Shown one piece after another: positions 34,738 through 48,289 of a stretch of 64,000 nucleotides of DNA; the stretch's first letter is position 1, and each line of letters begins with the position of its first letter. Both the position numbers and the translations under genes were made by a program. The stretch spans positions 2,148,258 to 2,212,257 of the forward strand of contig NW_006917102.1 in NCBI RefSeq assembly GCF_000516985.1, in the 5' to 3' direction. The notes under the pieces were generated by a model that worked only from the letters and a program-made list of their open reading frames with translations, was not told the DNA's origin and made no database searches. Source of the DNA: Pestalotiopsis fici W106-1. Taxonomy: Eukaryota > Ascomycota > Sordariomycetes > Amphisphaeriales > Sporocadaceae.

Positions 34738-36464
34738 CTAGACTCGGCGCGAACCTGAATCGCCACTGTTACCCAGCAGGCTGCTCTCCTCGTCCACAGA
34801 GGGCCTCCGAACTTGCCCAGTCGACTTTTTGCTCTTCTGCAGACTGACCCAAATCGCAGCGCCAATAATGAGCAGCGCCCCAATCAAGCTCAAGCCCGAC
34901 GGTGTAGTTCCCCAGACAATCTTTTCCAATATCAGGGCAAATACCAATTGAGTATACTATCATCATGTGTCAGCCACCATTATTTCAACAACAAGGCCCT
35001 TTGGGTTCGAGGGGAGGCAAGTTCTCTGTAGAACAGGGAGACAAGGTCGCCAGATAGGCATTGAGGTATACTGACAATGAGATTGGTGGCCCTTCCACCC
35101 TTTTCCCGCTGCAGTCCCTCGGTGATGAGGAACTGGAGCAGGAAACCCGCAATACCAATCGCGACCAAGAGAGCCCTGCAGATAGGTAGTTGTTCATCAG
35201 CCACAGGTCGGGCAAGTTTTCCATGGGTAGGGGGGGGAAGAGTTTCGTACCATTGCGTAGCGTTCTCTGGCGTCTTGAATTCCAGGTCTGGGTGTATCAG
35301 GATAATCAGACACGAGCCAACAGTTGCCACAACGGCAAAATAGTTGACGCTGACGAGCGAGTGGGCTCGCGTGCCAATGACGCGGATCGTAGAGTAGGCC
35401 GTCGCAGCCCCAAATGACCCTATGACCCCAAGCAGAACAGCGAGGGACCGCTCTGCCGGTGTCGCAGGTACAGCAGGCACTATGCCACTTGGCCCATCAG
35501 CATCAGCCATGGTCCCGAGACTGTTTGCCGCGTCCCCGTCTCCGGACACAGGGAATATGAATGGCGGGCGCGCAATGAACAGGACCCCAATAAACGCAAT
35601 CACGCCTGCGAGAGCTTCCTGAACGGTGAAGGGCTCCTACAACCACGTATATGAATATCAATATCAATATCAAACTTGTAGGTGGCCCGTCTCCCCCCCA
35701 AACGACGGCAGTGTGGGGAGGGGGCGAGGAGGCATATAACCAACCTTGAGTACGACAAAACACATGAAAGCCGTCAAGGTCGGGACGATGAAGCTGATGA
35801 CGGTAGAGTCGGATAGGTTTAGGTAGGACAAGGAGTCTGAGATAAGATCCAACTGTCAGCGCCAAAGCCTTGTACCCGAAAGGAACCATCACGTATTCAG
35901 GATGAGGACGGCTAACAGTAGGAGCAAAACAGTCCGATGAATCCAGCAAAGCCGCGGAGGACGAGCAGTCCTCTGATCTGGGGATTGCCGAGGGGGAAGT
36001 CGGGAACCTTTTTGATCCACATGTAGAGAGACCCCAAGATAGCAGTGGCCAGCATACGGACAAAGATGATTTGCAGTGCGTGGAATTTGGTGGTGAAACC
36101 TGTCTCCAGGAGGCGTGTCGTTGTCGTCATCTACATGTGGTATGTGTTAGCCCTCGACGGCCTCAACAGAAAATAGGGACGAGTATATAAACAAGGGAAA
36201 CTCCCCGGTTCCTCGACATCAACATACCAAAGAAGCAAAAACCTCGGCCAGGAACACAAGAAACAGGCCAAGGTTCCTGTTGTAGAACTGGCCAAGTCTC
36301 TCCCATGCATTTGGTGGCTGGTCAAGAGCCTCCGATGCTTCACCTCGTCCGCCTTCCGGGACGACACTCCCCGAACCCATGGTATTTGAAGGCGACATCA
36401 CACGGCTAGAGTCATGGCGCTCTTGGCTGGTATGTGTACCCTTGCTGTTGGTACCGTATGTCAT
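34738..36464 (-). CDS. Drug/metabolite transporter superfamily protein (EamA/SLC35-like)
   Basis: Six exons on the minus strand: 36228-36464, 35917-36130, 35745-35836, 35251-35636, 35076-35175 and 34738-34956. They total 1248 nt (415 residues) with all phases consistent. A hydrophilic Ser/Gly-rich N-tail precedes about ten hydrophobic segments. Examples are NLGLFLVFLAEVFASL, IIFVRMLATAILGSLYMW, SDSTVISFIVPTLTAFMCFV, AGVIAFIGVLFIARPPFIF and SLIGALLIIGAAIWVSL. The junctions restore typical EamA text, such as FCSYYSLSYLNLSDSTV and ATNLIYTQLVFALILEKIVW. The C-tail is short and charged and ends SLLGNSGDSGSRRV. The family moves metabolites or drugs across endomembranes or the plasma membrane; SLC35G/TMEM20-like fungal members are the nearest match I recall. 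Substrate is unknown. The gene starts 845 bp from the stop of the PDR pump on the same strand. Confidence 0.9.
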
Positions 36465-37308
36465 CCTCCTTCGCCCCTCCCTCTCTTTTTCTTTTGGCTG
36501 GGCTTAAAAAAAATGGCCAACACAGGTGCGCATTGGGATAGCTCGAGTGACTTTCCTTGAATGGCGTATATCTATAGGGTTAGTCTTTTAAACGTGGGTT
36601 TTGAACTTTACTGGATTCTGCTTTGTTATTTAGTAGCCTTGGTTTTACTTTCCCCTCTCTTTTTTTCATCTTTTTATTCCCCCCCCCCCGCCCTGACCTC
36701 CTCCAGTATATCGCTTAGCGGGGCTGGCTTAAGTTAGCGGGTGTCGGCTATTACTACTAGCTACCTAGGTACACTAGTCGTTCCGAAATAGGAGGGGCGG
36801 AAAGTTGCATATTTTTTATAGGCACGCAGTATCGAGACTGGGGTAGATATTATACGAGGATTCAAACTACAGTATTGCGCAGCACACCATTATTGTAATT
36901 AGGCAAATAATGAAAAGCGTCTAATGGTGAGTTTAGTGGAAGCTCAAGCCTCCAGCCAGACAAGGCAAACGTGAAGCATTAGAATAAGTCAATGGTTCAT
37001 TAAGAAGAGCCTTTGGTTTTATCTCTTATATAAAATCTATATCTATACTAGGCCTCATCTGGTCTACTATACTATCCTTTACAAAAGAGTATTATTCTAT
37101 GTACAACGTCCTAAAGACGTTTGTAAAGCCTTCTTTGATTGTACAGCCCTTAGGTACATATCAAAGGACAAGAGACGAGACGTAACATGCGTAGGAGGGA
37201 CTTCTGTTACAAAGATCACTCCCGGGTATTATTGAATTATCTTTCTTTAAAACGGGTATTTGAGAGCATGGTATTGCTCAGAACAGGCTGGAACGTGACA
37301 ACCTCGTC
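36465..37308. other. Intergenic region between the two transporter genes
   Basis: Promoter of the DMT transporter and 3' flank of the PDR pump. It has a C run near 36680 and an ACCTAGGTA word near 36763. No gene is supported. Confidence 0.5.
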
Positions 37309-40300
37309 CTACGACTGAGCCTTGGTCGAGACACCCGAGGACTCGGCAGTCTTTTCTGCTGGCGCAGAGGTGCCAAGTGTAGGAACCTGCTCCTTGGTCG
37401 ATTTCTTGGGTTGTTCTGTCTTCTTGCCCTTCTTTGGAACTCGGGTGAGCCAGTAGAGGAAGAGAGCACCGAAAACATTAAAAATGATAAAGGCCCAGAG
37501 GATGCCAAAGTTGCGCCAGCGGTCCGAGTAGTAAGACTGGACGCTGGCCAAGAACACATTGGTGTCGCGAATGGTGCAGTAACTGCAAGTGTCGGTGGCG
37601 TTGTCATCCTGCAGATATCCTCCTACTGCGGCGATGTATGGGCCCAAGTAATCGATACAGGTGCTGCCCGAGGGCGGTTCGAAGCTGACATATTCGTTGG
37701 ACGCGCAGACCACTTCTGTATTGGCAACTGCCGTGGACAGCATGGCTGAGATCAGGTACGAGAAGGGACTGACACGATACATGAAGATCCAGAAGCGAGG
37801 GAAGGTGCTGGGGCTGGCAAGAACACCACAGAAGATCAAACATAGCATGAAGAGCAGGTTGGCAATGTTTCCTCCAGCCTCGGCCGTCTCGAAAGCAGCA
37901 ATGATCATATCGGTAAAGGTCGACGTGAAGAGGAGGAACATCCAGAGAAGCAGGAACATGAGAGCACCGCGCTCGTGTTCCTGACCCGCCGCAATCGCAT
38001 TGTTGTTCAGGCCAACAGGGTAGTACCAGCACACAAACATGAAAACAGCCATTAGCGTGTTCCACGGAAGTTCCACGATGATCTGAGAGAGCATAAAGAC
38101 CTTCCAGCCGTAGACCTTGGATGGTCGCTCCCGAACCTCGTACAAGGATCGCTGGACAACAAAGTGAGGCATCGTCTGCTGAACTAGCTGGCCAAACACC
38201 GTGAGCAGGTTGAAAATGGCAAACATTTGGTTCTGGAGACCTTGGATCGAGTTGGGGGCGTCAAAGAACACAAAGCCGATGAAGAGGGCGACGAGAATGC
38301 ACAGAGCCGCCTTGGAGTAGATGTAAGAGGGGGTACGCCAGTACTGCTGGAAGACACGGTAGGAAACCTCGGTGAGCTGCGTCCAGAAGCTGGCTGCAAA
38401 CTCGCGGTACGAACCCTTGTCCTCGGTGGGAGGGGGCACCTCGGGGGCATCATCCTTTAGTCGCTGCAGCTCAGCCTGAACGTCACGATAGTTGGTGCTG
38501 TCGCGCCATGTCTGGAACCAGTCAATATCGGTGTGACTCCCGGGGGCGGCGCCAATGGCGTCCAACATCCATTCAGCCGGGTTGGCATCGGCAGGGCACG
38601 GGGGAGCACCATGAGACTCAAAGTAGGAGATCATGCCCTTGGAGTTCTCCCCAATGTCGCCAAAGTAGACCGTCCGGCCGCCTTTGGCAAGGAACAAGAG
38701 ACGATCAAATCGTTGGAAAAGCATGGCAGAGGGCTGGTGGATCGTGCAGAGAATAGCTTGGCCAGCCTTGGTCAGCTTCTCGAGCAGGTCCAGAATGGCC
38801 CACGAGGTTTGAGAATCCAGACCAGACGTAGGCTCATCCACAAACAGCAGAAGAGGGGGCTTGGCAGCGAGTTCGACTCCAATTGTCAGGCGCTTGCGCT
38901 GCTCAACGTTGAGACCTTCTCCGAGCACACCCACGACGGCGTCGGCGTACTCCTCCATGTCGAGCAGTTTGATCACCTCATCGACGTAGGCAAGCTTCTC
39001 AGCCTTGGGAACATCGGCGGGTTGGCGAAGTAGAGCCGAAAAATTGAGGGCCTCTCGAACTGTCGTGGTTGCCAAGTGAAGATCCTGTTGTTGGACATAG
39101 CCCGTCTTGCGCTGGAACGAGGTGTCCCGCAGGCGGCCATCAACCAGCATCTCACCAGTAATGACGCCCATTGTGATACGACTGGCGAGAGCATCAAGCA
39201 GTGTGGTTTTGCCGGCACCAGACACACCCATGAGAGCCGTGAGGGTTCCAGGCTTGACCCAGCCGTCAACGTTGTCCAGAATGCGTCGCGGCTCTCCCTT
39301 GATCTTGATATCATAGCAGACATTGTTCCAGTGAAAGACGCTCGTCGAGCCCTGCAAAGCGCCACCGGTTGCCTTCTCGCCAGTGCCGGCAGTCGCTCTT
39401 TCGTTGGTGGCTATGGGACCAACCCGTGCCATGCCTTCTTCAGCATCATCCTTGCGCTCCTTGAACTGGGCCGGCTTGTAACCACGGCGGAAAACCAGAA
39501 CCTCGCCCTTGGACTTCTTCTCCGAGACGAGCTCGGCCGAGACCATGTAGGTGCCCAGGAAGAAGAGGATAAAGGCAATAGTAATGCCCCAGTTGCGCCA
39601 GCGGTTCTCGTTGTAGTACTGGAAAGCACTGTTGATGTAGGCATCGCCGTCGACGTAGGCGCTGCCGGCGACCGAGGCCACAGCACTGCAGACATGGTTC
39701 AAGGAGCCGACATTCTCATATCCAGGGACCGCGGCACTCGGGACGTAGTCCGTGCACTCAAACTGGCGTCCGTGGAACTCATTGGCCATGAGCGACTCAA
39801 AGGCATACGCCAGGGGATCGAGATAGTTGATCCATCGGCACCAATCAAGCATGTAGCTAATGGGGATGACGAAACCGGTAAAGATGACGAGGGCGAGAAT
39901 GAGAATGGCGGCCGGCACCATTGCCTGTGACAGGGTCCGTGAGGCAGACGCGATGGTGCGGAAGATCATACTCATGGCCAGGACCACGGTGAAGGAGATG
40001 AGCAGGAAGAAGAAAAAGGCACCAGGCTCACGCCTCAGGTTGGTCAAGAAGTAGAGGGTGAGGTTGTACACAATCGTGTTCATGACCTTGTACGGCATGT
40101 CGGTAAGCATGGATGCCACAGCTTCGGCCGAAGGATGATACATTGCATATCGACTCTGCTTTTCGACGATAGGACGTTGCGCGTACAGTGTGAGAATCTC
40201 CAGGGCCGAGGCAAAGGCGTTGGTGAGACAGGCAAAGAACAGCAGTGCTCCTCTCTGAAAGAAACTGCCCGTGGTAGGCTGTAGATTGTAAAAGACACTG

Positions 40301-42152
40301 CCGATAATGAGGGCCATGATGAAGTTGCCAATCAGAGAGCCGAGGGTCAGGCTAGGGTCGCCAATCAGTCGGCGGAAGCCGCGCCACAGGCAGAGCTTGA
40401 CCTGTTGCATGTACGAGAGCGTATACGGGGACTTGAGGCGCTGTGCCTTGGCCTGTGCCTGTCTCTTGTTGGCACGGAAGGCCTCTGCGTCGGGGCCGTT
40501 GAGGGGGTGCTCCTGCTTATACGCCTCAATATCGGCCTGCAACTTGCGGTACTCGGCACTGTTCTTCCAGGCGGCGGCAAACTCATCTGGTGTTCTCGGA
40601 GCCTTGCCTTGGAATCCCTCACGAACAATGCGTTCCTGGGGACTGGTCATGGAGGTCAAGAAATCCGGAGCGGTCTGGCGGGCCGGGCACTCGAAGCCCA
40701 GGTTGACAAAGTACTGCTTGGCCTCGTCGGCGCGACCAAAGAAGATCTGGCGCCCCTCGTACAACACCAGTGCCTTATCAAAGAGATCATAGGCACTCTG
40801 GGGTGCTTGGTAGATGGAAACGCAGGCGGTTGCTCCAAAGAGCTCGGTCTGCAAACGCAGAGTTTTGCAGAACTCGACAGCATTGGCACTGTCGAGACCT
40901 CTAGTGCTGTTATCCCAGCATTGCAGTGGTGCACGGCTGAGTGCTGCTTCGGAAATAGTCACACGTTTGCGTTCTCCTCCAGACACACCGCGAACCTAGA
41001 ATGTTGCAATCACGGTCAGACTCTGGCTTTGTAACAGGACGAGGCTAAGAATCACGTGACGAGAAAAGGGGCAAGATGAAAGCAGAGATCTTTGGGACAA
41101 GTCTGGGAACATATGGTTACGTACATATTCGTTACCAACGCGGGTGTTGATTGTGTGGGAAATGCCAAACATGGCCATGGTGACGTCCCTCAGGTGGTTT
41201 GAATATGTCATCTTGTCGACACCCTCGGGCAATTCTCTTGGCGCACGTGCCTGAGCGGCAAAGGTCAGAGTATCACCCACTGATAACATGGGAAAGTGAA
41301 CATCGACCTCGGCAGTGTATATGGCCTCGCCCTTGTGGTGGCTGTGCATCTCCTTGGCGGTCACACCTATTATTGACGGAAAAATGAGCGGCTTTGTTCT
41401 CACAAGCGACGGCAACAGCGACAGTAGCGGCAACACTTACCCTGGTAGTTGAAGTACGAGTTTTCGTCAACGTAGATACCATTTGTCTCGCCGGCAATAG
41501 TCTTCAAGAATGTAGAACAGCCCGAGCCAGGCGGTCCCAGAACGACCAGCATCTCTCCTTTGCGGACCAGACCGTCGAAATCGCGCAGGATATCGATTTT
41601 GCGCGGCTTGCTGAGACCAAAGGCCTTGCGCACCAGACCTGCTGCGTCTAGCCAGACATTGGCGACATCCTTTTGGTAGTCAGTGGCCTGACCGAAACCG
41701 TGGACATTGACGTTTTGAAAGCAGATGCCAGCGGACCGAAAGCCGGCAGTGTCCATGTCCACAATGGCCTTTGCCCAAGCGCGCGCACTGAAGTTCTTGG
41801 AAGCCGGGTTGAGTGGCGAGCTCTCGTCGGCGTGAAAGGGGTTGCCGCCTTGAGCGCCGGCGTTGGACTGCGTCGTGTAGCGGCGGGCCAAGGAGTGCAC
41901 AATCGAGTGGCGCCTCTCGAGCTCAGAGTCGTCCCCTTGTTGTGTGGCGTCAGAGTCTGGCGTACTCACCCCATCCACCTGAGCGCCGGATTGGGCATGA
42001 GGCCGTGTCGAACCACGCGACACGGTCTTGTCCAACGGGTTGCCGCCATCCTCGGCCACGGCATCGTGAACAGCCGGCGAGGCCAGGGGCGCGCCCGTAG
42101 CCTGAGCTGTCCTGTCGTAATTCATGAAGCCGGTCCCGCCGACGATGGACAT
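37309..42152 (-). CDS. PDR-type (ABCG full-size) multidrug ABC transporter
   Basis: Three exons on the minus strand: 41441-42152, 41125-41366 and 37309-40995, giving 1546 residues, the usual size for PDR pumps. Layout is (NBD-TMD)x2. NBD1 has the fungal-degenerate Walker [10 protein letters not shown] (about residue 206), signature VSGGERKR (about 322) and degenerate Walker [17 protein letters not shown]1 follows. NBD2 has canonical Walker [10 protein letters not shown] (about 906), the altered signature [11 protein letters not shown] (about 1012), and Walker [15 protein letters not shown] (about 1030). A second six-helix domain and a short Lys/Ser-rich tail follow. The asymmetry, with one canonical and one degenerate composite ATP site, is normal for this family. 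Such pumps export hydrophobic toxins and azoles from the plasma membrane. No interruption or missing residue is seen. It could be a CDR1/PDR5-like or an ABC-B-type paralogue; subgroup needs a tree. Confidence 0.97.
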
Positions 42153-45100
42153 CGTTGCGGGCGACTGAAAAGGTTGGACGAGAAAGTCCGCCGAGATATT
42201 CTTGTCCTTTTGTTGGTGTGATGGTGTCGTTTTGTAATTGTCGGGTGGCGTAGATGAAGAATCCCGAAAGCCTACGTACTAGGCAAGGTAGATATTATTG
42301 ACTGTTTGGTTGGATGCTGTCGCAAACTCGTGTGAATGGGTGGCAAAGAGAATTACAAGAGTCTTTACAAATCCCCTGATGGCGTCGTCTTGGATTCTAT
42401 AGATGAGAAAAGAAGTGAGAATGCGGGTAAATGATGAAGAAGAGGATCCAGCAAAGGACTCTATCGTCGTTCTCTTTCTTGCGTTCCTGTCCTGCTTCTT
42501 CCTTTTCTAAATGACCATCTATTGTTTGCCTGTGCCAATAGATTGATCCAAAGTGGAAGTCTGCAATTGAGAAGGAGGTCTCAGGTTGTTATTTTTCTTG
42601 GAGGGGGGCGGGCGCCTAGACTTGGGGGGGTATCGGCGACATTTTATTGAAGATCCTCAATGCGTTTCGTTTTCGTATTTCTTGGGGGGGTATTTGGGCG
42701 GGCCCCGGGCTGGAGGCTCGGGTTACTTCAAGACCCCTAGGGCCATCCAAAAAGGTAGAAAGAGTCCGGGGAATTGGGACGCTAGTTTGATGATTGTTGT
42801 ACATTTTGGGCAAGTCTGCGTGTGTACATGTTGTCGCTAATGAATAACGTGCAATGCGGTGGTACTATTTCATATGAGTCCTCTTTTTTTTTTTCTTAGG
42901 AGTCTGGAATTGCTGGCATAACTAGGCCGCAGAATACTAGGTGCCCACCTCCCCCCCCGGTATTCTGTAGGTCGGCAGCCTTCTAGAACATGGCACAACT
43001 TTGCTGCCTACAAGGCTACGCCGCTCCCCCTGTCTGTCGCGATGGATGATGTTCTTTCTCTGTTGACATTTTGTGTCACTGATCGCTATAGCTCCATGCA
43101 AAACCCTGTGTCTTGTACAATATTTGCCCTATCTACTCAAACAAAGGAATCGACACATGTATACGTGTTAGGTAAGATATAAATCCGCTCTCTGACCTGT
43201 TACATTCTCGTTCTTTCTTCCTTCCCCGTCGCAATCATGGTATAGACATAAGCACTAGCAGTGGCAGGATCGGGTTTAAGTTGTATCCTCTTTTTTGCGT
43301 GGTGTCATCGAAAAGGTGTATTACAGGACAGGGTACGAATGCATGTTATATATGTGCAATATAGTTCATGTGGGTTGCCCCAGCAAGACTGGCTGACTGA
43401 CCTGCAGCGGCCACCGGGTTGTTGTTAGTCCCCGTCTCCCGGGTCGCAGAATCGTGCCGAAACTGTTCTCTCTTGTCTCTTTCCCCTGCAACCACATGGC
43501 CGTGGACCTGTGACGATTGCATCATGAAATGCGCGCTGATGTTTTGCGTGCATCTTGCCCTTTGCTTGTCGAATCCGATTCATATTGATCAAACAAAGTC
43601 CCTTCACATGCAGGTTTGTTATATATATAAAAAAGAGAGGGTGGGTGAAAGAGTAGTGATGAATCTAATAAGATCGAACTAAGATGAAAAAAAAAATACA
43701 TCCCTGCCTAGGTAAAAGTCGTCACAAAGCGGCTCCCCCCCCCCCTTATTAAATGGAGAAAAAGAAGAAGAAAAGATGGCCGCATTCGTGTGTACGTATA
43801 CATACTACACCGTCCTCGGCTAGAGGTGACTGGGTAAGGTAAAATGTGAGGATCCTCCCAGAGCCAGGACTAGTATTGAGACCTCCTTATTAGTGGACGG
43901 TAAACCACGATAGCGCCCGCGCAAGAGGCCCGCCTTTGTCATCAAAATGCGTCAAAATAAAATTACTACCCATTCGTGGCACTCTGTGTTGAAACTACAC
44001 CACCATGTATTTTAATGGTCGTACTCGGTTTTGTAAGCGCACTACTAACTCTAGGGGAATAAGTACCGCGCTGGGTGTACGAGAACTACGGTGTATGTAT
44101 GGACAAGATGGTCCTGTTCAAGTTTTGTTGGGTCTCATTGCATTTCCGTTACCTTGACGCGTATGTAACGTCTATCTATGTATACACGCGCATGGTATTT
44201 TGCTTACTTGTGCTTCGGGTGAAGATTTATACGGAACTTGCTGTAGGTAACTGGCGAAGGGCTTGCAGGTACTGTTCAAGCAGTTTTGGTTTTGATATGA
44301 GCGATTATTATTGATTGATATTCTATCAGCATAAGAACAATTCCTAATGTACAGCAGATAAGGACTGGTGTTACCCGAGGCGGGTGGGGGAAGGATTTCA
44401 ATTCATCAAGAAGTCGAGCTCTCTTGCCTACACGCATTCATTTTATCTACTCTACAGGTACACTTGTCTACTGTGTAATAAATGGAGGGTGGAAGAACTC
44501 GGAGACTTGCAGCAGGAATCGTAGACGCGGCCCTGGTAGGTACCAGTAAGAAAATGGCCTTGGGGGTCGACTCGGAGTCTTCCAACACTCCGACGGCCCG
44601 CCAATACCTAATCCGCCAAGTCCAAGCCTTTTCTACTGATTTGGGTATCCACATGCAGTAGCAGCAACAACAGCGTTAGGTTGTAGAATGCGCGCGCATT
44701 GAACAGCAGCCTTATGACCACCCAGGTAGATGAATGGGTAGGTAGGTAGCACGCGTGTGAATCATCATAGACCTTGTTACGCTAACATGCTTAATAACAC
44801 ATGGCACGTCACCAATAACAACGTGAAGGGAAAATGACTGGGTAGTACTTTCACTACTCCATATTGTAGGACTTTTGGTATCTGATACAGAAGTAAAAAC
44901 ATAAACTACGTACCTACTAGTTTAACAGAGTAATGTCAAGTATGATAGCTATGTAGGTAACTAGGAAACGGCTAGCTTCCCTTCCACCTATTTACTTGCA
45001 TGCGGGTCTTTGACAGCCCCGGCCATTTGTATACAGAGTGTGTAGCATGTCCATCTGAATCTCCACCTGTCGTGTTCGTTTACAGACTTGAAACATTCCT

Positions 45101-48100
45101 CAAAGACATTGTCTTGTTGTGTACTTGGCCCTTGTGAATTGAGGCCCCCGATCTCATCTTCCGGGTGTTCGGAAACTCCGTCAGCAGAACAGCTTGTCAA
45201 TCTCCCGGGGTAGATTCATCCATGTTTGCCGTGCATTCGGCGCCGCCACGCCAATTGTTGCGCTCGCGTCCAGCTCACGGGTTCTGCCTGTCAGCAGCCT
45301 TTTGCTTACCGAATCCCCAACGTCCGCCGGCAACCTCTCGGTTGAGCCTCTGGAATGGCTTTTTTTTTTTTTTTTCATATTGTATTAGTCCATGGCGATA
45401 AACCTTCAATGACACTGCCATTGAAGCGCTGGCGCAATCGGGCGGCTTGTGCGTATCCGTCTGGCAAACGATGAACCAGTTGTCTGTCAAACATACCATC
45501 CTAGCATTTCCCAGACTCTTATCATGTGTCCTCGTCATATTTACAGTCACCCTCATCTGGGGCACATTTGGCGACTTCCTGCTATTTTCAACCATCTATT
45601 AGCCCTTGTCATCCCCGCCACTGTTCGCGTGAGTACTGAACGTTCGCCATTTAAGATGGTATATGCATATTCGGCCCATCGCAACCAACTTGTGAGGGTC
45701 AACTAGTAATCCCGTCTGAGCTACACATGTTTCTCGATACATATTGATTTATCCATTGCCAAACCTATTCAGGCTTATCACAAACTTGCAGTTATGATAA
45801 CTGTTTGGCTCCATGGAATATATTGGAACGCAATATCCTTTCTAATTTTTCCCACCTTGTCGTCATTTTATTTTATTTTCATTCACAATAGGAAGCATAC
45901 ACGAATGACAAATGGCACGGTTTTCTTCCAGCGGCATGCTTGCTAATCCATCTCATATTGGTGGGCTCACACAGAGGATACAGGCATGAACCAAGTGCCA
46001 ATAGCCCGTCAGACCCATACAAAATTCTTCACCATATTGTACTTAACCTCTGAGCCCTCGTCTAGATGCAGATTCGTCATCATCATGTCGACAGTCGGAT
46101 CCCAGTCTGGCGCCAATACGACATCAATCCCGTTCCCCGCACCCTGGAGAAACCACGGCTTTGCCTTAAATGAGACGAGATGGGAGTTTAGCCTAATTAT
46201 ATCCTACCGTTTCCATGGTCATGACCATGCTTGGGTTTTAGCAGGTTGGGTAGGTTATCGTGGGTGTCAGGGACAGAGTTTCACCTGGACTGCTGCTGCA
46301 CAAGTAGTCATTGCTCAGGCGGAGAGGCTGCTCTGCTTGCCTAGGTCATCAAACTGCCATGGCATCAGTTCTACCGACGACAAGTCAACCCTCGAGTACC
46401 TTCAGCCCACGATAGCAGAACTATCAATACTACCTTGGACCTCCCAAGCCCACACATGCAGCTCCTACACGAATATTTACCAATACATTCCTTGCAGATG
46501 CGACCTCGTGATGGCTGAGAGGGTACTCATGCGAATAGTAAAGTGAAAAATAAATAAATAAAGATGTTCCACGGACCTCTCTCCCTGGCTGGAAAGTATA
46601 ACCTGGAAAAGACACTGCGCCGACGTCGGAAGAGACGTTGAAAACATGTAATAATGGCATTGAACTCATATTGTGGCTCGCGCCTTCGTCTCTTGCCCTC
46701 ACGATACTGTCGCACAATACTGTCGCACAAATCCTTGGAACCACTCACAATAACACATAGGGGAGCCGACAATCGGGGCCGTTGCGTGTTCTGAAATAGC
46801 TGGAGGATACCATGGAAGATACTAACAGCATGGTTATTGAGAAGTGAGAGGGGTTTGGATCTGGAGATATCCTACGTAAGAGTTGGTTACGGACATATGG
46901 CGATGATGCGCGGCGATGGTGTCAGGCTGATGATATCGGTTGCTCCCCGGGGATCGTACACAGGCCATGGGCAATTTGCTGCTTCGCTTGGCGAGACAAA
47001 TGCCAGGAGACCGTCAATACTTTGTTGCTCCATAGAACGACTAATCAGTAGGGTAGTGGCGTGATTCTCTGGTTCGCGAACGACTAAGCAGGACGTCAAT
47101 GACTAGCTCAGGTCTAGAGCATCATGGCCGCTGAACTTCACTTGCAGGTAGACATGCTTGGTAGCCAGGAACCCGTCTTGATCGGTTCTCATCTGCACAG
47201 GGCTGTGAATATAGAGAAACTCTTGAGAAGCAAGCATTGTATCAGGGAGTAGCTCGACGGTGCGGCAGTGGTTGTACATCATGGGAACCACATCCGAGCC
47301 CTGTATGTATATAAGCAACTAAAGGGAAATCATACTGCTCATCCCTTGCATCCCGCAAAGAGTCTTCCGGCGTTCAATCCGGATCTGCATGCTTATTGTG
47401 CGGGGACGGCAAGATCATCAAGCCTTGGCAGCATATACTACCCCATGCACGATTGGCTATAACGCAGAACGCACCAACACGGGAAGTTATAAAAGCTGCT
47501 GGCTGGTGTGATACACTGTGTTCATTAGCATGGCGGCTGCATATATACTACCTTGGATTCCAGGCATTGATGGCGCATTGACACCTGGGACTGGGAATCC
47601 GGTATCCTCATGTGCATTTATCACACATCGAGGCCTGAACAATTGGTGGATTATTCGATTCTTGTTCTGAGTTCGTCCAAGCCCTCAGGAGATGGGTCGG
47701 GTCTCCGTTTGTGCAAACCAAGAGACTCGAGACATTGGACACACGAGTGCCTCTTCCCCCTCTTGATGCCATGAGTCTGATTGCTTGCTTGCTCTTCGAT
47801 CCGCACGACTTTGTTGACCAGCATGAAATGCTTTGACATCTGTGCGTACACCCGTACAAGAGCAGATGGCCGGCTCAATGACGAGTAGAGACAGGATAGA
47901 AACTCCCATCGCTGCTGCCCAGCTCTCCAATGCGCCTCACGCCACTCGCGACACGGCACGGTACGTTACGGTACGAGTATCCGACTACCTAGACCGAGGC
48001 AGAGGAAAAGAAGACGGACGGCCCGCCTGCCTCCTCATGCGTGTACGAGTACGATGTTGAGGAGTAGCTAGCTAGCTGGTGTGGTGGCGTTCCGGTCTCA

Positions 48101-48289
48101 CCATTACGAACTGTATCGCTAGACTAGCTATGTCACCAGACATGTTTCTACTAGCAGTCAGCATAATTCAAGATATATAAAGACAAGCATGATCTCAACG
48201 GCCGGCGGTCCCATACTTCACTTCCCCTTGCACAGAAATTCACGACATCGCACTTGGATCCATGGTCCCTACCTAGTAAAACAGACACA
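42153..48289. other. Long gene-poor region
   Basis: About 6.1 kb without a supported gene. The first few hundred bases (to about 42560) are the probable promoter and leader of the PDR pump. Homopolymer C, G and A runs occur near 42948, 43688 and 43734, and TAGGTA tracts near 44733. Short frames such as 44481-44657 plus (about 58 codons) and 47651-47959 minus have no recognised motif. See the separate low-confidence entry for 46085-46546. Confidence 0.45.
46085..46546 (+). other. Doubtful open reading frame, possible gene relic
   Basis: A 154-codon plus-strand frame from the ATG at 46085 begins MSTVGSQSGANTTSIPFPAP followed by WRNHGFALNETRW. The PFPAPW start is weakly reminiscent of fungal acetoacetate-decarboxylase-like proteins. 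The remainder does not read like that family, and no plausible introns restore it. The same frame is open from 45986. It may be a chance frame, a decayed first exon, or an orphan gene. I would not rely on it. Confidence 0.22.

Noticed and set aside
39076..39930. Long antisense open frame (about 284 codons) opposite the PDR pump
   Set aside because: It mirrors a high-GC, highly conserved coding strand. There is no start context or motif, and it is a shadow of the ABC transporter.
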